DNA of 64,000 nucleotides from Amaurobius ferox (GCA_951213105.1 OX578137.1:55489236-55553235), one strand, 5' to 3'; positions 45,591 to 52,105 are shown, counted from the first letter of the stretch. Notes: generated from the letters alone by a model not told the origin. Program-made: numbers and translations.

Positions 45591-46691
45591 CAGTGAGTCT
45601 ATGGAGGCGATATCGCACGAACGAATGGAGCCATTCGAATGAAATTTGATACAAAAATCATAATCTGTGAATACTGGAAGCCTATTGTTTTTAAACGTAA
45701 TCGAATGTTCAGAACCCCCTAAATTTTCGAGTGAAATTTTGAAAACATCATTAAAAAATCAAAACCTTTAATAAAGTTACGCAAATAGATATTTCTTATG
45801 TAATTTTTCCTTAGAAAACGATTGACATAAACTTTAGAATGCTAGCATGAACCGTTCTCGAGGTATTGTACATTTTTCAAATAAATTTATCAAAAAATCC
45901 CATAAATTAATAAAAAATATTAACTGTTGAGAAACATGTTCACTTTTCATATGTAATATCATGTGATAAATTTGGTGACACCATTCTCGTGGATCTAGCT
46001 CGTTCCATTCATAACAAAAGATACTTTGAGTAATACTTTTGTATTTGAACGCCAATAGTCATTTATCTGCTATAAGAATAATTTATTTCTCAGTCCATAA
46101 CGTTTGACGAGACTTTGGCCACGAATTTGGCGGAATGTCGCCAACTTGGCGACTTTTTGAAATGTTACCAAATTAACGTAAATCTCACCAAATGGATAGA
46201 AATAGCGCTAAATCAATGAAAATGACGACTAATTGTTGAAAATTCAATATCTGGGAAAGAATATAAATATCTACTATAAGAAAAACCTATTTTTTTTTAC
46301 TGTAAAAGTAGCAAATTCATTGCATTATATAAGGAAAGTCATGTGTTGCCCACATCAGATTTTTTCAATATATATAGACTCCAAAATGCAAGGCAACTCA
46401 CTAGAAAAATAACGTACCCATTTATCTGGGAAAGAATATAAATATCTACTATAAGAAAAACCTATTTTTTTTTACTGTAAAAGTAGCAAATTCATTGCAT
46501 TATATAAGGAAAGTCATGTGTTGCCCACATCAGATTTTTTCAATATATATAGACTCCAAAATGCAAGGCAACTCACGGGAAAAATAACGTACCCATTTAT
46601 TAATTGATACCAAATATCGTAAAGTATACATACCTTCAAAATGGACTTGAAATAGAGCAATAAACAAAAATAGTTCAATCTTTTTCTGCAT
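22398..46691 (-). CDS. Gene B: secreted protein with two Kunitz/BPTI domains (4 exons)
   Basis: Exons 46691-46634 (signal peptide), 29257-29039 (Kunitz 1), 25558-25331 (Kunitz 2) and 22423-22398 (terminal), all joined in phase 1, give a product of about 176 residues. The signal and terminal exons have the same coding lengths as in gene A (58 and 26 nt). Domain 1 has P1 Arg and domain 2 has P1 Asp, the reverse of gene A. After the signal peptide a short propeptide ends in RIKR, a furin-type site. The linker before domain 2 has five Tyr and eight acidic residues in 21. Intron 1 (17 kb) carries the Ty3 element and SINEs; intron 2 carries the pogo element. The assignment of the 46.6-kb exon to this gene is inferred from phase and order. 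Protease target and tissue are unknown. Confidence 0.72.
22424..24045. other. Intron 3 of gene B, lower part
   Basis: AT-rich. At about 23284-23312 there is CAGGTTGATCGGAAAGTC, which resembles a mariner terminal repeat, but no partner end was found. No other feature. Confidence 0.35.
24046..24147. repeat. 15-bp minisatellite
   Basis: About seven units of CCCTTCTCTGTACAG with point changes. It produces repetitive open frames on both strands (SPSLY on plus, CTEKG on minus) that are not taken as genes. Confidence 0.88.
24148..25330. other. Intron 3 of gene B, upper part
   Basis: A relatively GC-rich intronic stretch with a short local duplication (CTTGACCACCGTTTCTT at about 24396 and 24424). 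Open frames have no recognised domain; an eroded transposon is possible. Confidence 0.35.
25331..25558 (-). CDS. Gene B exon 3: acidic linker and second Kunitz domain
   Basis: The exon is 228 nt, symmetric phase 1-1, with acceptor TTATTTGTACAG and donor GTAAAT. The first 21 residues up to the first Cys hold five Tyr and eight Asp/Glu (pattern DDY..FYGDY..YDYEEDD). The Kunitz domain then follows with spacing C-8-C-13-C-7-C-12-C-3-C and FIWSGCGGN. P1 is Asp, so canonical trypsin inhibition is unlikely. Acidic Tyr-rich segments are typical tyrosine-sulfation substrates, a prediction only. Confidence 0.92.
25720..28380 (+). mobile_element. pogo/Tigger-like DNA transposon
   Basis: The left end AGTGCCCTAAATCCGTCC (about 25721) and the right end, whose complement reads GGTGTCCTATTTCCGTCC (ending about 28375), form imperfect inverted repeats around a broken DDE transposase. 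The CTAAATCCGTCCC motif recurs at about 26090 and 26120 as subterminal repeats. Exact ends and the TA target were not fixed. It lies in intron 2 of gene B. Confidence 0.75.
26472..28226 (+). pseudogene. pogo-like DDE transposase with C-terminal zinc finger, broken
   Basis: The frames show a psq-type helix-turn-helix (IIAVRDKGMVYKAAANANS), then NVDGTGI with the first catalytic Asp (about 26998-27018), PILDGHYSHTGN (second, about 27340) and LPSHATDKLQSLDVAF (third, about 27415-27462). FRKTGIHPFDP at about 27610 follows. The C-terminus has a PHD-like Cys cluster CPICGKRYSQ..WVNCSKC..CNFC (about 28096-28226). Several stops (near 26640, 26720, 27100, 27230, 27380, 27683 and 28040) disable it. The combination is common in pogo-related proteins of arthropods. 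Confidence 0.85.
28381..29038. other. Intron 2 of gene B, no feature recognised
   Basis: AT-rich intron between the pogo element and the Kunitz exon. A small triplication of ACGTTATATTTT lies at about 28920-28962. Confidence 0.4.
29039..29257 (-). CDS. Gene B exon 2: propeptide with furin site and first Kunitz domain
   Basis: The exon is 219 nt, symmetric phase 1-1, with acceptor TTCTTCACTTTAG and donor GTAAGC. It starts SLGFFRIKRS; RIKR fits the furin consensus R-X-K/R-R, so the mature chain may begin at the following Ser. The domain has the classical C-8-C-15-C-7-C-12-C-3-C spacing with FVYGGCGGN. P1 is Arg, which suits trypsin-like targets. Open reading continues upstream into the intron by chance. 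Confidence 0.92.
29258..29555. other. Intron 1 of gene B
   Basis: Short intronic stretch between the Kunitz exon acceptor and the SINE cluster; nothing recognised. Confidence 0.4.
29556..30690 (-). mobile_element. Cluster of tRNA-derived SINE copies (family 2)
   Basis: On the minus strand there are perfect A boxes (TAGCCCAGTGG at 29986-29996; a variant at 30665-30675) and B boxes (GGTTCGATTCC at 29841-29851 and 30188-30198; a variant at 30595-30605). The segment starting CTAGCCGCCTTCGGCGACC recurs at about 29557, 29940 and 30290, so three partial copies are shuffled head to tail. A diverged copy is at about 47190-47445. The copies are truncated differently, which suggests recombination as well as insertion. 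Confidence 0.8.
30691..31280 (+). repeat. Retroelement-like 3' tail
   Basis: AT-rich sequence ending with CAAATTTCGTAGCTCTGCGACG, a GTATAAGACAGGCACACAG block and CTTTTTATTTATTTTT. The same CAAATTTCG..CTCTGCGACG..GTATAAGAC order occurs at 40530-40610, where it ends in TTTTATTATATAGAT. This looks like the shared 3' end of a non-LTR or related element. Confidence 0.5.
31281..34302. other. Region upstream of the Ty3 element; possible long terminal region
   Basis: No gene seen. It holds a GC-richer block (31690-31900), a poly-T run (32588-32616), a tandem repeat (32850-33075), a TA run (about 33477-33506) and a pyrimidine-rich kilobase (33150-34200). It may include a 5' LTR, but no matching 3' copy was found, so LTR borders cannot be called. 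Confidence 0.35.
32850..33075. repeat. Short tandem repeats with GCTGAACTG core
   Basis: Repeats on the theme CGCTGAACTGCTGGAACT. A larger duplicated block of about 81 bases (CTGTCTAACTGGAATTCGCTG) starts at about 32889 and 32970. It produces a repetitive minus-strand open frame that is not taken as a gene. Confidence 0.8.
34311..34727 (+). repeat. Leader tandem repeats with primer-binding-like boxes
   Basis: About six units of the theme TCGAACCTGGACTCAAAATT then ATTGCACACATATCATTTTGG. Each includes a TGG-initial box: TGGTGCC at 34353 and 34593, TGGCGCCCG at 34485 and 34539, TGGTGCT at 34652 and TGGCGAC at 34700. Spacing is 48-59 bases except for one unit enlarged by about 75 bases. Retrotransposon primer binding sites begin TGG because they pair with the CCA end of a tRNA. 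Confidence 0.7.
35209..36366 (+). CDS. gag: Gag protein of the Ty3/gypsy element
   Basis: The frame opens at 35197, but the first ATG is at 35209, giving 385 residues. The N-terminal half resembles the retrotransposon gag domain (FFDQIKSLSSLGDW, then RLRGNARKF). A coiled-coil-like stretch ETLRKEQQEF follows near residue 205. One CCHC zinc knuckle (CHYCNKQGHFMREC) lies at residues 247-260, for RNA binding. The C-terminus is Gln/Asn/Tyr/Arg-rich. The stop TAA at 36364 directly follows the slippery heptamer, so pol would be made by -1 frameshifting. No disabling mutation was seen. Confidence 0.9.
   Translation: MTESGENHPATRGRLPGLIHLLGECNGIENDVEIFFDQIKSLSSLGDWSEEEKLAIVKSRLRGNARKFYIGSQELRRETSFEKFRDRLLEFFTEKPNITTNQILFTTAKQTQGETIKQLAHRITTLTLNYIGDTEHSEATQQIMDKLRLSKFLEAVTPEFQKEIIKTNAQNFDEAVKIATNLEQANLAAITANVNSATYRQEIETLRKEQQEFNAHILNSITQEINTLKIQEKVQIPTTQTKKLVTCHYCNKQGHFMRECRIYKADHFKQTQSQNINNARTQWHNQIQSPPHSFQTQPYDDHRTYSFQPDTYDYRPNHAFGNYQQSRDYYAAPPTQSRFSREQRYNRDESNQNRIRESGGQRNNGREMNTRFGYRNFPNRRDNLN
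36357..36363 (+). promoter_or_regulatory. -1 ribosomal frameshift slippery site TTTAAAC
   Basis: In the gag frame the site reads T TTA AAC and then TAA stop. Slipping back one base leads into the pol frame, which is open from 36357. The heptamer fits X XXY YYZ exactly. A downstream stimulatory structure was not resolved. Confidence 0.8.
36357..40235 (+). CDS. pol: Pol polyprotein: protease, reverse transcriptase, RNase H, integrase
   Basis: Numbered from 36369 (1288 residues). Protease: IDSGAS with Asp77. Reverse transcriptase: YIDD at 527-530; the usual PFGL..APATFQ block reads VFGHVSSAPIFQQ here. RNase H: first Asp in NIDGS at about 676, with KIELLA and the LSDH Asp following. Integrase: zinc ligands H927, H930, C960 and C963, and the triad D991, D1050, E1086, exactly D-58-D-35-E. 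C-terminal GPY motif at 1219-1221. No stop or frameshift over 3.9 kb, so the copy is young or selected. No chromodomain was noticed. Translation probably depends on the gag-pol frameshift rather than a separate start. Confidence 0.93.
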   Translation, partial: FKLIVGALNNNLQREKNYRVKFPRKIEIPVQTENKKLEIHNDESTEKHEETIASVGEQIEKTELPTIIAQFKNIQSELMIDSGASVSVLSLELFNKIKDNVKIKYVSRSVTISTLTGHSIEYIKTVEIPFKIQGKQFKHIFFVTTARFTQKFKGVLGFDFLQKNQAILNTQKNILKMGDIEIILNSDRQIDRQINEIIQERPNLAKILRKVQIKPNSRENVVVYSEESLENGTEVLFEPKEKSYIVMNYGIHHMNENKIKIEVQNNTNATITLNKNMALGNITTDFTIQQQDIKEPEISERTHKYEEMINLIQAKPEIIEERKKDLKTEDFNTDHMDPNIKQDFLKFVMQYSDVFSKSLKTLGATDIVKPVIKLAHDHAIRSRPYDVPYALQDTAKNQLKELEEAGIIARTKSNFASPMILVRKTSGEYRLCLDLRLINNISTLFPYKIPRVNEIITKLAGHRYYSKLDFHSAFNQLVLPEDTKELFAFTTPYGNYQFERLVFGHVSSAPIFQQVMDTILADLREENIQAYIDDIIIPANSYSELIHKLKLVFDKLRKYNLTLTPSKCKFFVEKVAYLGFEISQKGITPTDENINKITSFPVPKTLRKLKRFLGICNFYRNSIKNYAQLTAVLSDLTRKDNKFKWDNKCEEAFQELQECFFKKPLLIQPDFDKDFYLNIDGSIQSIGGALLQYRDGILKPIAYFSRKLSIQEQKYPAMKIELLAMHQGMKFFRNFLFGRKFFVLSDHLPLGQHLKIQNPPSVLQRWLLEISEYDYEFIHVPGKDNLLADFLSRDDFENKQTEQNEGKQNIENPRGEINLIEQIKGENTVKRNGYVNEDSVYIAQINTITEIPALDRILEEQIKDPKLKIIRENLQNRNFKEGKHYDTLYIDEETNLLMHVGNWKDRPWRDNLNKTIVIPRNLQKEILAITHVTHAGIDKTYKLLSDRYYWNGMYSDTQNFITSCEQCRKKKGKNQPVPLGRYPIPDGPVQILSTDICGPFQTSTSNNKYVLSVVDHFSKHIQMFPIPDITATTVADRLLNYFMNWGCPKTVLSDAGSQFTSNIHQIMTEKLGIVARIASVRSPWVNGIVEVTNKQLKHTLATLAENSPYWDTAVQCHVAVYNATVHSSTKETPNFLFFGRDLPTFFETNVTENNTETTYQDYISKKITVMNNAFKEANKNLILAKERQESQQLQRAKFRDLEIGSRVFMENNNNKYKKGNHTGPYRVINRINRFIYEIKLCDKPNSKIIKAHINRLRTLPDRKPHLKMPYINKYKSPLLPTRSYRDFSDARI
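40404..40428 (+). promoter_or_regulatory. Polypurine tract candidate
   Basis: 25 uninterrupted purines beginning AAAAGGAGAGG, about 170 bases after the pol stop, where plus-strand DNA priming would be expected. The following base run does not start with TG, so the LTR boundary is unconfirmed. Confidence 0.5.
40429..40690 (+). repeat. Non-LTR-like 3' tail next to the Ty3 element
   Basis: Contains CAAATTTCGAAGCTCTGCGACG and GTATAAGACTGCCAGACAC, and ends in TTTTATTATATAGAT. It shares its block order with 31213-31270. It probably belongs to another retroelement that truncates or abuts the Ty3 copy. Confidence 0.5.
40695..40970 (+). mobile_element. tRNA-derived SINE, family 1, copy 2
   Basis: B box GGTTCGATTCC at about 40757-40767, A-box-like TAGTTCAACGGT at about 40713, and the body block AACCCTGTAGGTTAGTGCAAA shared with the copy at 2625-2900. 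It is diverged by point changes; the PBS-like block of copy 1 reads GATCCCGAACA here. Confidence 0.78.
41323..41762 (+). mobile_element. 5'-truncated non-LTR retrotransposon nested in the hAT copy
   Basis: Flanked by the 13-bp target duplication ATCTATATTTATT (41310-41322 and 41763-41775), which continues the hAT sequence when joined. It ends in a CAACAACAACAAC tail. The 5' truncation and long target duplication are typical of LINE-type insertion. Confidence 0.88.
41354..41683 (+). pseudogene. C-terminus of a non-LTR reverse transcriptase polyprotein (Jockey/CR1-like)
   Basis: An open frame of 109 codons to TGA with the motif LKSGHLKCLSFERGGK, then PTCNKC..PEHILSC. This Cys-Cys-His-Cys end segment is typical of Jockey/CR1-type polyproteins after the RNase H domain. 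The reverse transcriptase itself is missing because of 5' truncation. The remaining frame is intact, so the insertion seems recent. Confidence 0.82.
41790..42890 (-). pseudogene. hAT transposase remnant, C-terminal half (copy 2)
   Basis: The minus-strand frame at 42585-41950 carries the segment through LTVPISSGSCERSF, then continues in another frame as LRRLKNYFRSTMGQKRLSF and DYDDIVTKF (about 41950-41800). It is the same portion as in copy 1, with independent point changes and stops. The upstream part (about 42890-42600) shows the inverse of the SDTRWSSR region with changes. Confidence 0.82.
43180..43897. other. Intron 1 of gene B, no feature recognised
   Basis: AT-rich, with no motif-bearing open frame. 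Confidence 0.35.
43898..44252. mobile_element. Small element rich in TGACGT/ACGTCA (CRE-like) sites
   Basis: It begins CACAGTGATGTAAGAT and ends ATCTTTACTGTG, a short imperfect inverted end. In between, ACGTCA/TGACGT or the related GTCACA/TGTGAC occurs well over a dozen times in both orientations, with full TGACGTCA-like palindromes at about 43957 and 44048. No coding frame. MITE-like, family unknown. Confidence 0.55.
44253..45430. other. Intron 1 of gene B, no feature recognised
   Basis: AT-rich. The open frame at 45161-45391 has no recognisable motif. Confidence 0.35.
45431..46359 (+). mobile_element. GT-hairpin element copy D
   Basis: Hairpin at about 45431-45463, GT run at about 45559-45589, the TCGCCAACTTGGCGA palindrome at about 46138-46152, end CCCACATCAGA at 46359. 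It lies about 270 bases downstream (in gene sense) of the gene B signal exon. Confidence 0.82.
46251..46600. repeat. 175-bp nearly identical tandem duplication
   Basis: 46251-46425 is repeated at 46426-46600 with almost no differences. The unit includes the last 109 bases of element copy D and 66 bases of flank (ATATAGACTCCAAAATGC). Near-identity points to a very recent event or an assembly artefact. Confidence 0.9.
46634..46691 (-). CDS. Gene B exon 1: start codon and signal peptide
   Basis: The minus strand reads ATG and 18 codons (MQKKIELFLFIALFQVHFE), then one base G and donor GTATGT. Two Lys at the N-terminus followed by a hydrophobic core make a typical signal peptide. Phase and length (58 nt) equal the gene A signal exon. 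The next phase-1 Kunitz exon downstream in this strand is 29257-29039, but a 17-kb intron lies between, so linkage needs RNA evidence. Confidence 0.7.
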
Positions 46692-47185
46692 GCTGCCTTC
46701 TTTGTGATAAATCTAATATGTAAAAAGAAATATTTCAAAATACGATTACATGTTAAATATATGCTGAACCGCGGAATAGATTTTGGACATTTTGCTTTAG
46801 GCAATGAGGTTCAGGAAACATTCCAATTTAAGTTTCATCACCCTACGACGAATTGCACAGTGACGAGAATTTAAAACTTGTGCATCTCTGTCTGTCACGA
46901 CCACTTATAAGTAGAGAACTGAGTTACATATCCATTGAGTTACATATTTGAGTTACATCCATTGAGTTACATGTTTTCTCACTGGCTAGTTAAGTCTAAT
47001 TGAGAATAATTAAACATTTTATAATTTTAAATATTCCATATTTTGTACCTTGTAAAGTTTATTTTAGTATTATAGTCGGAAATGTCAGTTATTTTTTTCT
47101 AGTCGTTTATATAACAAGCCGAAAAATAATTATAATTACAAATAAATTGTCTGTGTTGGGAAAAACGCATTTTGGTGTTAAATAA
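46692..47185. promoter_or_regulatory. Presumed 5' region of gene B
   Basis: Sequence upstream of the gene B start. No convincing TATA box or initiator fixed. It contains three close copies of GAGTTACAT (about 46921-46970). Confidence 0.3.
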
Positions 47186-47445
47186 CACACTTCTTCTTCT
47201 TCGACGCAGACCCTCCGACCTACCCGAAGGTGTTAGGTATCTGTTTAAGCACTCGAAACACTGCCACTCTATTCAGACCAGAACGCAGTGAAGACGACAA
47301 CCACAGGGACCGTACTCTCTTTTCCCTAACACCAACTTCTCGAAAGGACGTATGGACCCACATATTTAACGTGCTTGTAATCAGAGTGAACATGGCGACA
47401 GTTTGGGCAGAACCGAGAAATGGATCACACATGTTTATTGAACAT
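47186..47445 (-). mobile_element. Diverged SINE family 2 copy
   Basis: The order GACCCTCCGACCTACC, then CAGGGACCGTACTC, ACCAACTTCTCG and GTGAACATGGCGACAGTTTGG parallels 30380-30600. The B box is degraded (CCGAGAAATGG). It starts with a (CTT)n run. Confidence 0.65.
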
Positions 47446-49184
47446 ACTCGAACGAGTTACCTGCAGTAGACGATGTCGTATATAAGCTACGTTGCGAGTT
47501 TCCATACTCCCAAAATAGACTTCTTTAATCATCTCGAAATAAGTGAGCTAAATGAAAATACTTCACATTTCAAAGAAAAAAAATAATTTTACTGATAGGA
47601 ATAAAATAAAATAATTAAATTCTATCTCAGCAGGTATTCATCTGACCTTTGACATTTTTGAGTGAAATACTTATCATCAGAAAATAATGGCAAGTTTAAA
47701 AATGGAAAGGATATCTCTTAAATTTAATAAGTTAGATTTCTGTATTTTAAAACCCACTATCAGTCTGTGAATTTTACCAAATGTAGGCACTTGTTTGCGG
47801 TTAAAGTTCTTAGCACTGAAGCTATCGTCTACTCGACAATTGCGATTTTGAACTGCCGAAATTTTAACCGAATTTCGAATTTAGACGTTCATGATTTTTA
47901 AATGATTTAAAATGATTAATAATATTTTTTTTAATCTTGCTAAGGTAATATGTACTGGGAATTTCCGTTTTCCCTGTACTGAACTTCTATCAATATCTTC
48001 GATTTTTCGCCACACGTAATGCATACACACATATCACACACAGAAATACGTACACCCATAAGGGCATCTTATTCTGTTATGTAAGATAAAAGGGATATAT
48101 TACATAATAAAATACATATAACAGAATATAAAACCTTAATTATGCACATTTCAAAAGGGATTATTTTTATCATATTTATCAATGAAGCATTCAATAACAA
48201 AACCGGAATATATATTTTAATATTACACATTTCACAAATAAAATATAATCATAACAATTTCAATTTATTTTAGATAATTTTCTATAAACACAAACCCTCA
48301 ACGTTTCTCTATTTCATCATAGAATCAACGTAATTTAAGAAAACGTATGCTAATACTTTGTAGTTAATGTGGTATTTTAGATGAGCAAATATTGACTCAA
48401 CATAAATATTTATTTTCTAAAAGACTAAGACAAGGTTACATATGTTGAAAGAATGTCAGAATTTCTCATCGACCAACGTAGTTGGTATTAATAATTTGCT
48501 TATATTCACTATTATGAACACAACTGGAAAATTATCTATCATGAAGATGTGAAAATATTTTTAAAAGAACTGTTTTTAATTTATCATATTATTGTATAGA
48601 GAAAGTATTGTGTAAGTTCTCGAATTCGAAATTTTGGAAAAAAAACTTTTTTATCGATAATATCAACCCATAAGATGTTAGAATACGTTTGGAAATATGT
48701 TCGTGTATGTGGACACAATAGCACAAAAATAATGCCTCTACTGCTGTAAAACTTAATGTGTAGATGCATTATGCAAAAAACTTTAACAAGATAGAGTCTT
48801 TTAACGTTCTCATTAGAATACCAAATACTCGTATTTTAAGATTGCAAATCGATATCTCTAGGATGCATAAAACTAACCTTTTCAAAATTTTAAATTATAG
48901 ACTTGCCATTTTTTGGATGATTTAGCCACAAAGGCAAGCATAAAATAATGAACTGTTGAAAATCGCACTTCATTTATTACTTTTATCAAAAGTCAATCCG
49001 ATAATTATTTTATTAATTTTTTACGAATCATGCTAAGTATTTTTATGTCACTAAATTTTCTCAAAATTTATAGTGTGAAGCAATTTTCGCATTTATAATT
49101 TTCAATACTAAAATATAATGTTTTCCCTTATCTAACTGTCATTGCCCCCGCCTTTTCTCTCCCAAGTAACTAAGACATCAATTT
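47446..49184. other. Upstream of gene B, no gene seen
   Basis: AT-rich. The segment from about 48590 (GAGAAAGTATTGTG..CTCGAATTCG) resembles the start of the GT-hairpin family without hairpin, GT run or recognisable end, so it may be an eroded relative. Confidence 0.35.
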
Positions 49185-49253
49185 TCAACAAATATAAAAG
49201 AACTAAGAGATCGGAATCAATTAACATTACTTACACATATTACTTTAACTCAC

Positions 49254-49326
49254 CAATCTGTTGCAAGAAACTTGGTATTGGAAATAAAGCAACGACTGCA
49301 TCAGATATTTTTAAATTTTTGCACAT
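49254..49326 (-). CDS. Candidate small exon (copy 1 of a duplicated pair)
   Basis: The minus strand reads ATG and 23 codons with the hydrophobic stretch VVALFPIPSFL, then one base and donor GTGAGT (phase 1). Alternatively it is an internal 42-nt cassette (49295-49254) after a TGATGCAG acceptor. The same 42-nt cassette and flanks recur at 50460-50501. Phase 1 fits the Kunitz exons, so it could be an alternative signal or linker exon of a neighbouring Kunitz gene. Weak pyrimidine tract. Confidence 0.3.
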
Positions 49327-49912
49327 TCTTAAAATTCGATAATTGAATCTAGTCCTTTTATAACGTTCACACAAATAATTTAATGTGTTATAGAACTCAA
49401 AAAATGAATGTGGCCCTCTATGAAATAAACTAAAGTGTGGCTCAACTCGTCTATTTCATACCAAAATCAATTTTTAAGTTGCTTGTGATTTTTTTTTTGC
49501 AAACTTTGTAAGAATTTTTTTCAAAAATCTGCATTGTTGGTTTAAGTGTTCGCAATTATAACATGTTACCCTTCATTTTAAAGGGCTTGAAAACATATTT
49601 CGCTTAATACCCAGCTTAACAATGTTCCACCTCGAAGGTGTAACTTTCCTCACCCAGGGGGCTAATGATGTCACTAACGCAAAACTTGTATCGTAGCTAT
49701 TTGTCACTATAATGGTTGAAACTCTTAATTTACGTCATTGTTAAGCCATACATTACCTATTTTACACATAATTATGTCAAATTTTGTTCTGAGCTCCCAT
49801 GTTAAAAATATAAAATTTTGAAGTTTTTGTTCGAGTTTCAAAAAAATGCTATCTAATTCTGTATTTTTCATTAATGGAACCCGATAAAAAAATTTGTGGA
49901 AACAATAATTTC

Positions 49913-50285
49913 CTTATACTATTACTTTTACCCAATGTTACTTTTACCTTATACTATTACTTTTACCATACACTATTACTTGCACCCTATTCTATTATTT
50001 TCAACCTATACTATTACTTTTACCCTATACTATTACTTTCACCCTATACTATTACTTTTACCCTATACTATTACTTTCACTCTATACTATTACTTTTACC
50101 CTATACTATTACTTTCACCCTATACTTTACGTTTACCCTATACTATTACTTTCACCCTATACTTTACGTTTACCCTATACTATTACTTTCACCCTATACT
50201 ATTACTTTTACCCTATACGATTACTTTCACCCTATACTATTACTTTTACCCTATACTATTGCTTTTACCCTATACAATTTACTTC
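49913..50285. repeat. 20-bp minisatellite with two alternating unit types
   Basis: Units CCCTATACTATTACTTTTAC and the variant with TTTCAC alternate over much of the array, a 40-bp higher-order pattern. About 18 units in total. The long plus-strand open frames here (TLYYYF repeats) are a by-product. Confidence 0.93.
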
Positions 50286-50459
50286 CTCTATAGTATGAGA
50301 AGGTGAAAATTCTAAAACTGTATGTAACCTTCAAATACGAAACTGTTACTGACGCCTGGCATACAGAATGCAAACATTCGTGAGCAGTTTTTAAAAAAAT
50401 ATAAAAGCACTAACAAGCAAATTCCATTAACATTATGTATACATATTTTATTAACTCAC
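50286..50459. other. Spacer, second copy of the duplicated segment
   Basis: From about 50400 this matches 49185-49253 (AATATAAAAG, ATTAACATTA, then TTAACTCACCAAT), showing that the duplication includes flanking DNA. Confidence 0.5.
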
Positions 50460-50501
50460 CAATTTGTATGAAGAAGCTTGGTAGTGGAAATAAATCAACG
50501 A
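50460..50501 (-). CDS. Candidate small exon (copy 2 of a duplicated pair)
   Basis: 42-nt cassette, symmetric phase 1-1, between GCGCAG and donor GTGAGT. It encodes VDLFPLPSFFIQI, matching VALFPIPSFLQQI of the other copy. This copy has no upstream ATG in frame, so it is either an internal exon or a decayed duplicate. Confidence 0.25.
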
Positions 50502-50529
50502 CTGCGCTGCTTCCTGGAGAAGCCTGATA

Positions 50530-51039
50530 GCACAAAAAGGAAATGGAAAGCTGATTACCGCTGTAATTCACTTACTTCACTCTCCCACTGCAAAGCCCTA
50601 AACCAGTAACTATTCAAATTATAATTTTTCAAAAATGAATAACGTTTTGACGTAAATAATATCAGTAATATACAGGCATTAAACAAATATTACATTATTA
50701 TTAGCAATTTAAAAATTCCAGGTGAATTTGAAGTTGAGATATAAAATTTCTTCCACGCAATGACCTTACGATAGGTTTATGCAAACCTGCAGGTGAAAAG
50801 CTTATGATAGGTTAGAACGTAGCGAATTGAATACCCAATTCTAAGTAAGTTTGAAATGGGATCTCGTTCAGAGCTTGATTAATGTTATGTATTCCTTACC
50901 CGATGCGGGTTGTCGTGGGAACATGGGGAATCTGGGAACGTGAAAAATGGCAAGCTCGTGTTCGTTCCTCACTATAGCCCTATTACGTAACAGAATTCTA
51001 ATCGTAAAGTAGTGCATTGTAGAGAAATAAAATGAACAT
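50530..51039. other. Spacer, no feature recognised
   Basis: Mixed-composition sequence between the duplicated cassette and the 293-bp array. Confidence 0.35.
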
Positions 51040-51943
51040 TTTCTACTTTTTCAAAACAAATGAAACAAACGGACTATTTATAAAAATCATATTTTAAGAC
51101 AGTGTATTATCAAATTCTACAGTACATATATTTTTTGTAAAATAGATTTTGTTTGTGATGTGAAGGACGAGTTACTGTGGTGTATACAGGGTGTTTCATC
51201 ATAATTGACCTTGCTTTCCGAGTCTCAGCAATTGGATCTGGACACATACTTCAAATTTGAAATTTTGTTAAAATAAAACGTGTCAAATTTTACAGTATAA
51301 TAGTTTAGTAAAATATATTTTGTTTTGTTTTTTCAAAATAAATAGAACAAACGGACTATTTATTGAAATGCGAAAGATCATATTTTAAGATGGAATGAAT
51401 TTGGGTCGGATGCAATTATCAAATTCTGCAGTATATTTTATTTTGTAAAACAGATTTTGTTTGTGATGTGAAGATACACATACAGAGTGTTTCATCATAA
51501 TTGACCTTGCTTTCTGAGTTTCAGCAATTGGTTCTGGACACATACTTCAAATCTGAAAGTCTGTTAAAATAAAACGTGACAAAATTTACAGTATAATAGC
51601 TTTGTAAAATATATTTATCTTTTTCAAAACAAATAGAACAAACGGACTATTTATGAAATGAAAAAAATTATATTTTAAGATGGAATACATTTGGGTAGGG
51701 TGAAATTATCAAATTCTACAGTATATATATATTTTTTTTGTAAAATAGATTTTGTTTGTGATGTGAAGATACGCATACAGGGTGTGTCATCATAACTGAC
51801 CTTGCTTTCTGAGTTTCAGCAATTAGTTCTTAGCACATACATCAAATTCCAAAGTTGGTTAAAATAAAACGTGCCAAATTTTACAGTATAATAGCTTTGT
51901 AAAATATATTTGTATAATATATATATGAAATATATACAGTATA
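51040..51943 (+). repeat. ~293-bp tandem satellite, left part
   Basis: Units marked by CAGGGTGTTTCATCATAATTG at about 51187, 51482 and 51777 (period 295). Each then carries GTTCTGGACACATACTTCAAA, AACGTGTCAAATTTTACAG and GGACTATTTAT blocks. The array is interrupted at 51944 by hairpin elements and resumes at 53560. Confidence 0.9.
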
Positions 51944-52071
51944 TTCTTTCCTTATATACACAATGTATAATGAAAGTATTGTGACGGGGTCGAAAATTCG
52001 AATCGAAGTTTTCGACGAGAGAGCACGTTTCAAGCATCCCTGATTACGAATCAAACATTTTTGAGGTGATG

Positions 52072-52105
<34 letters not shown>

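Noticed and set aside
49874..50306. Two overlapping long open frames rich in Tyr/Phe/Leu
   Set aside because: Both are read-through of the 20-bp minisatellite, which has no stop in two frames.
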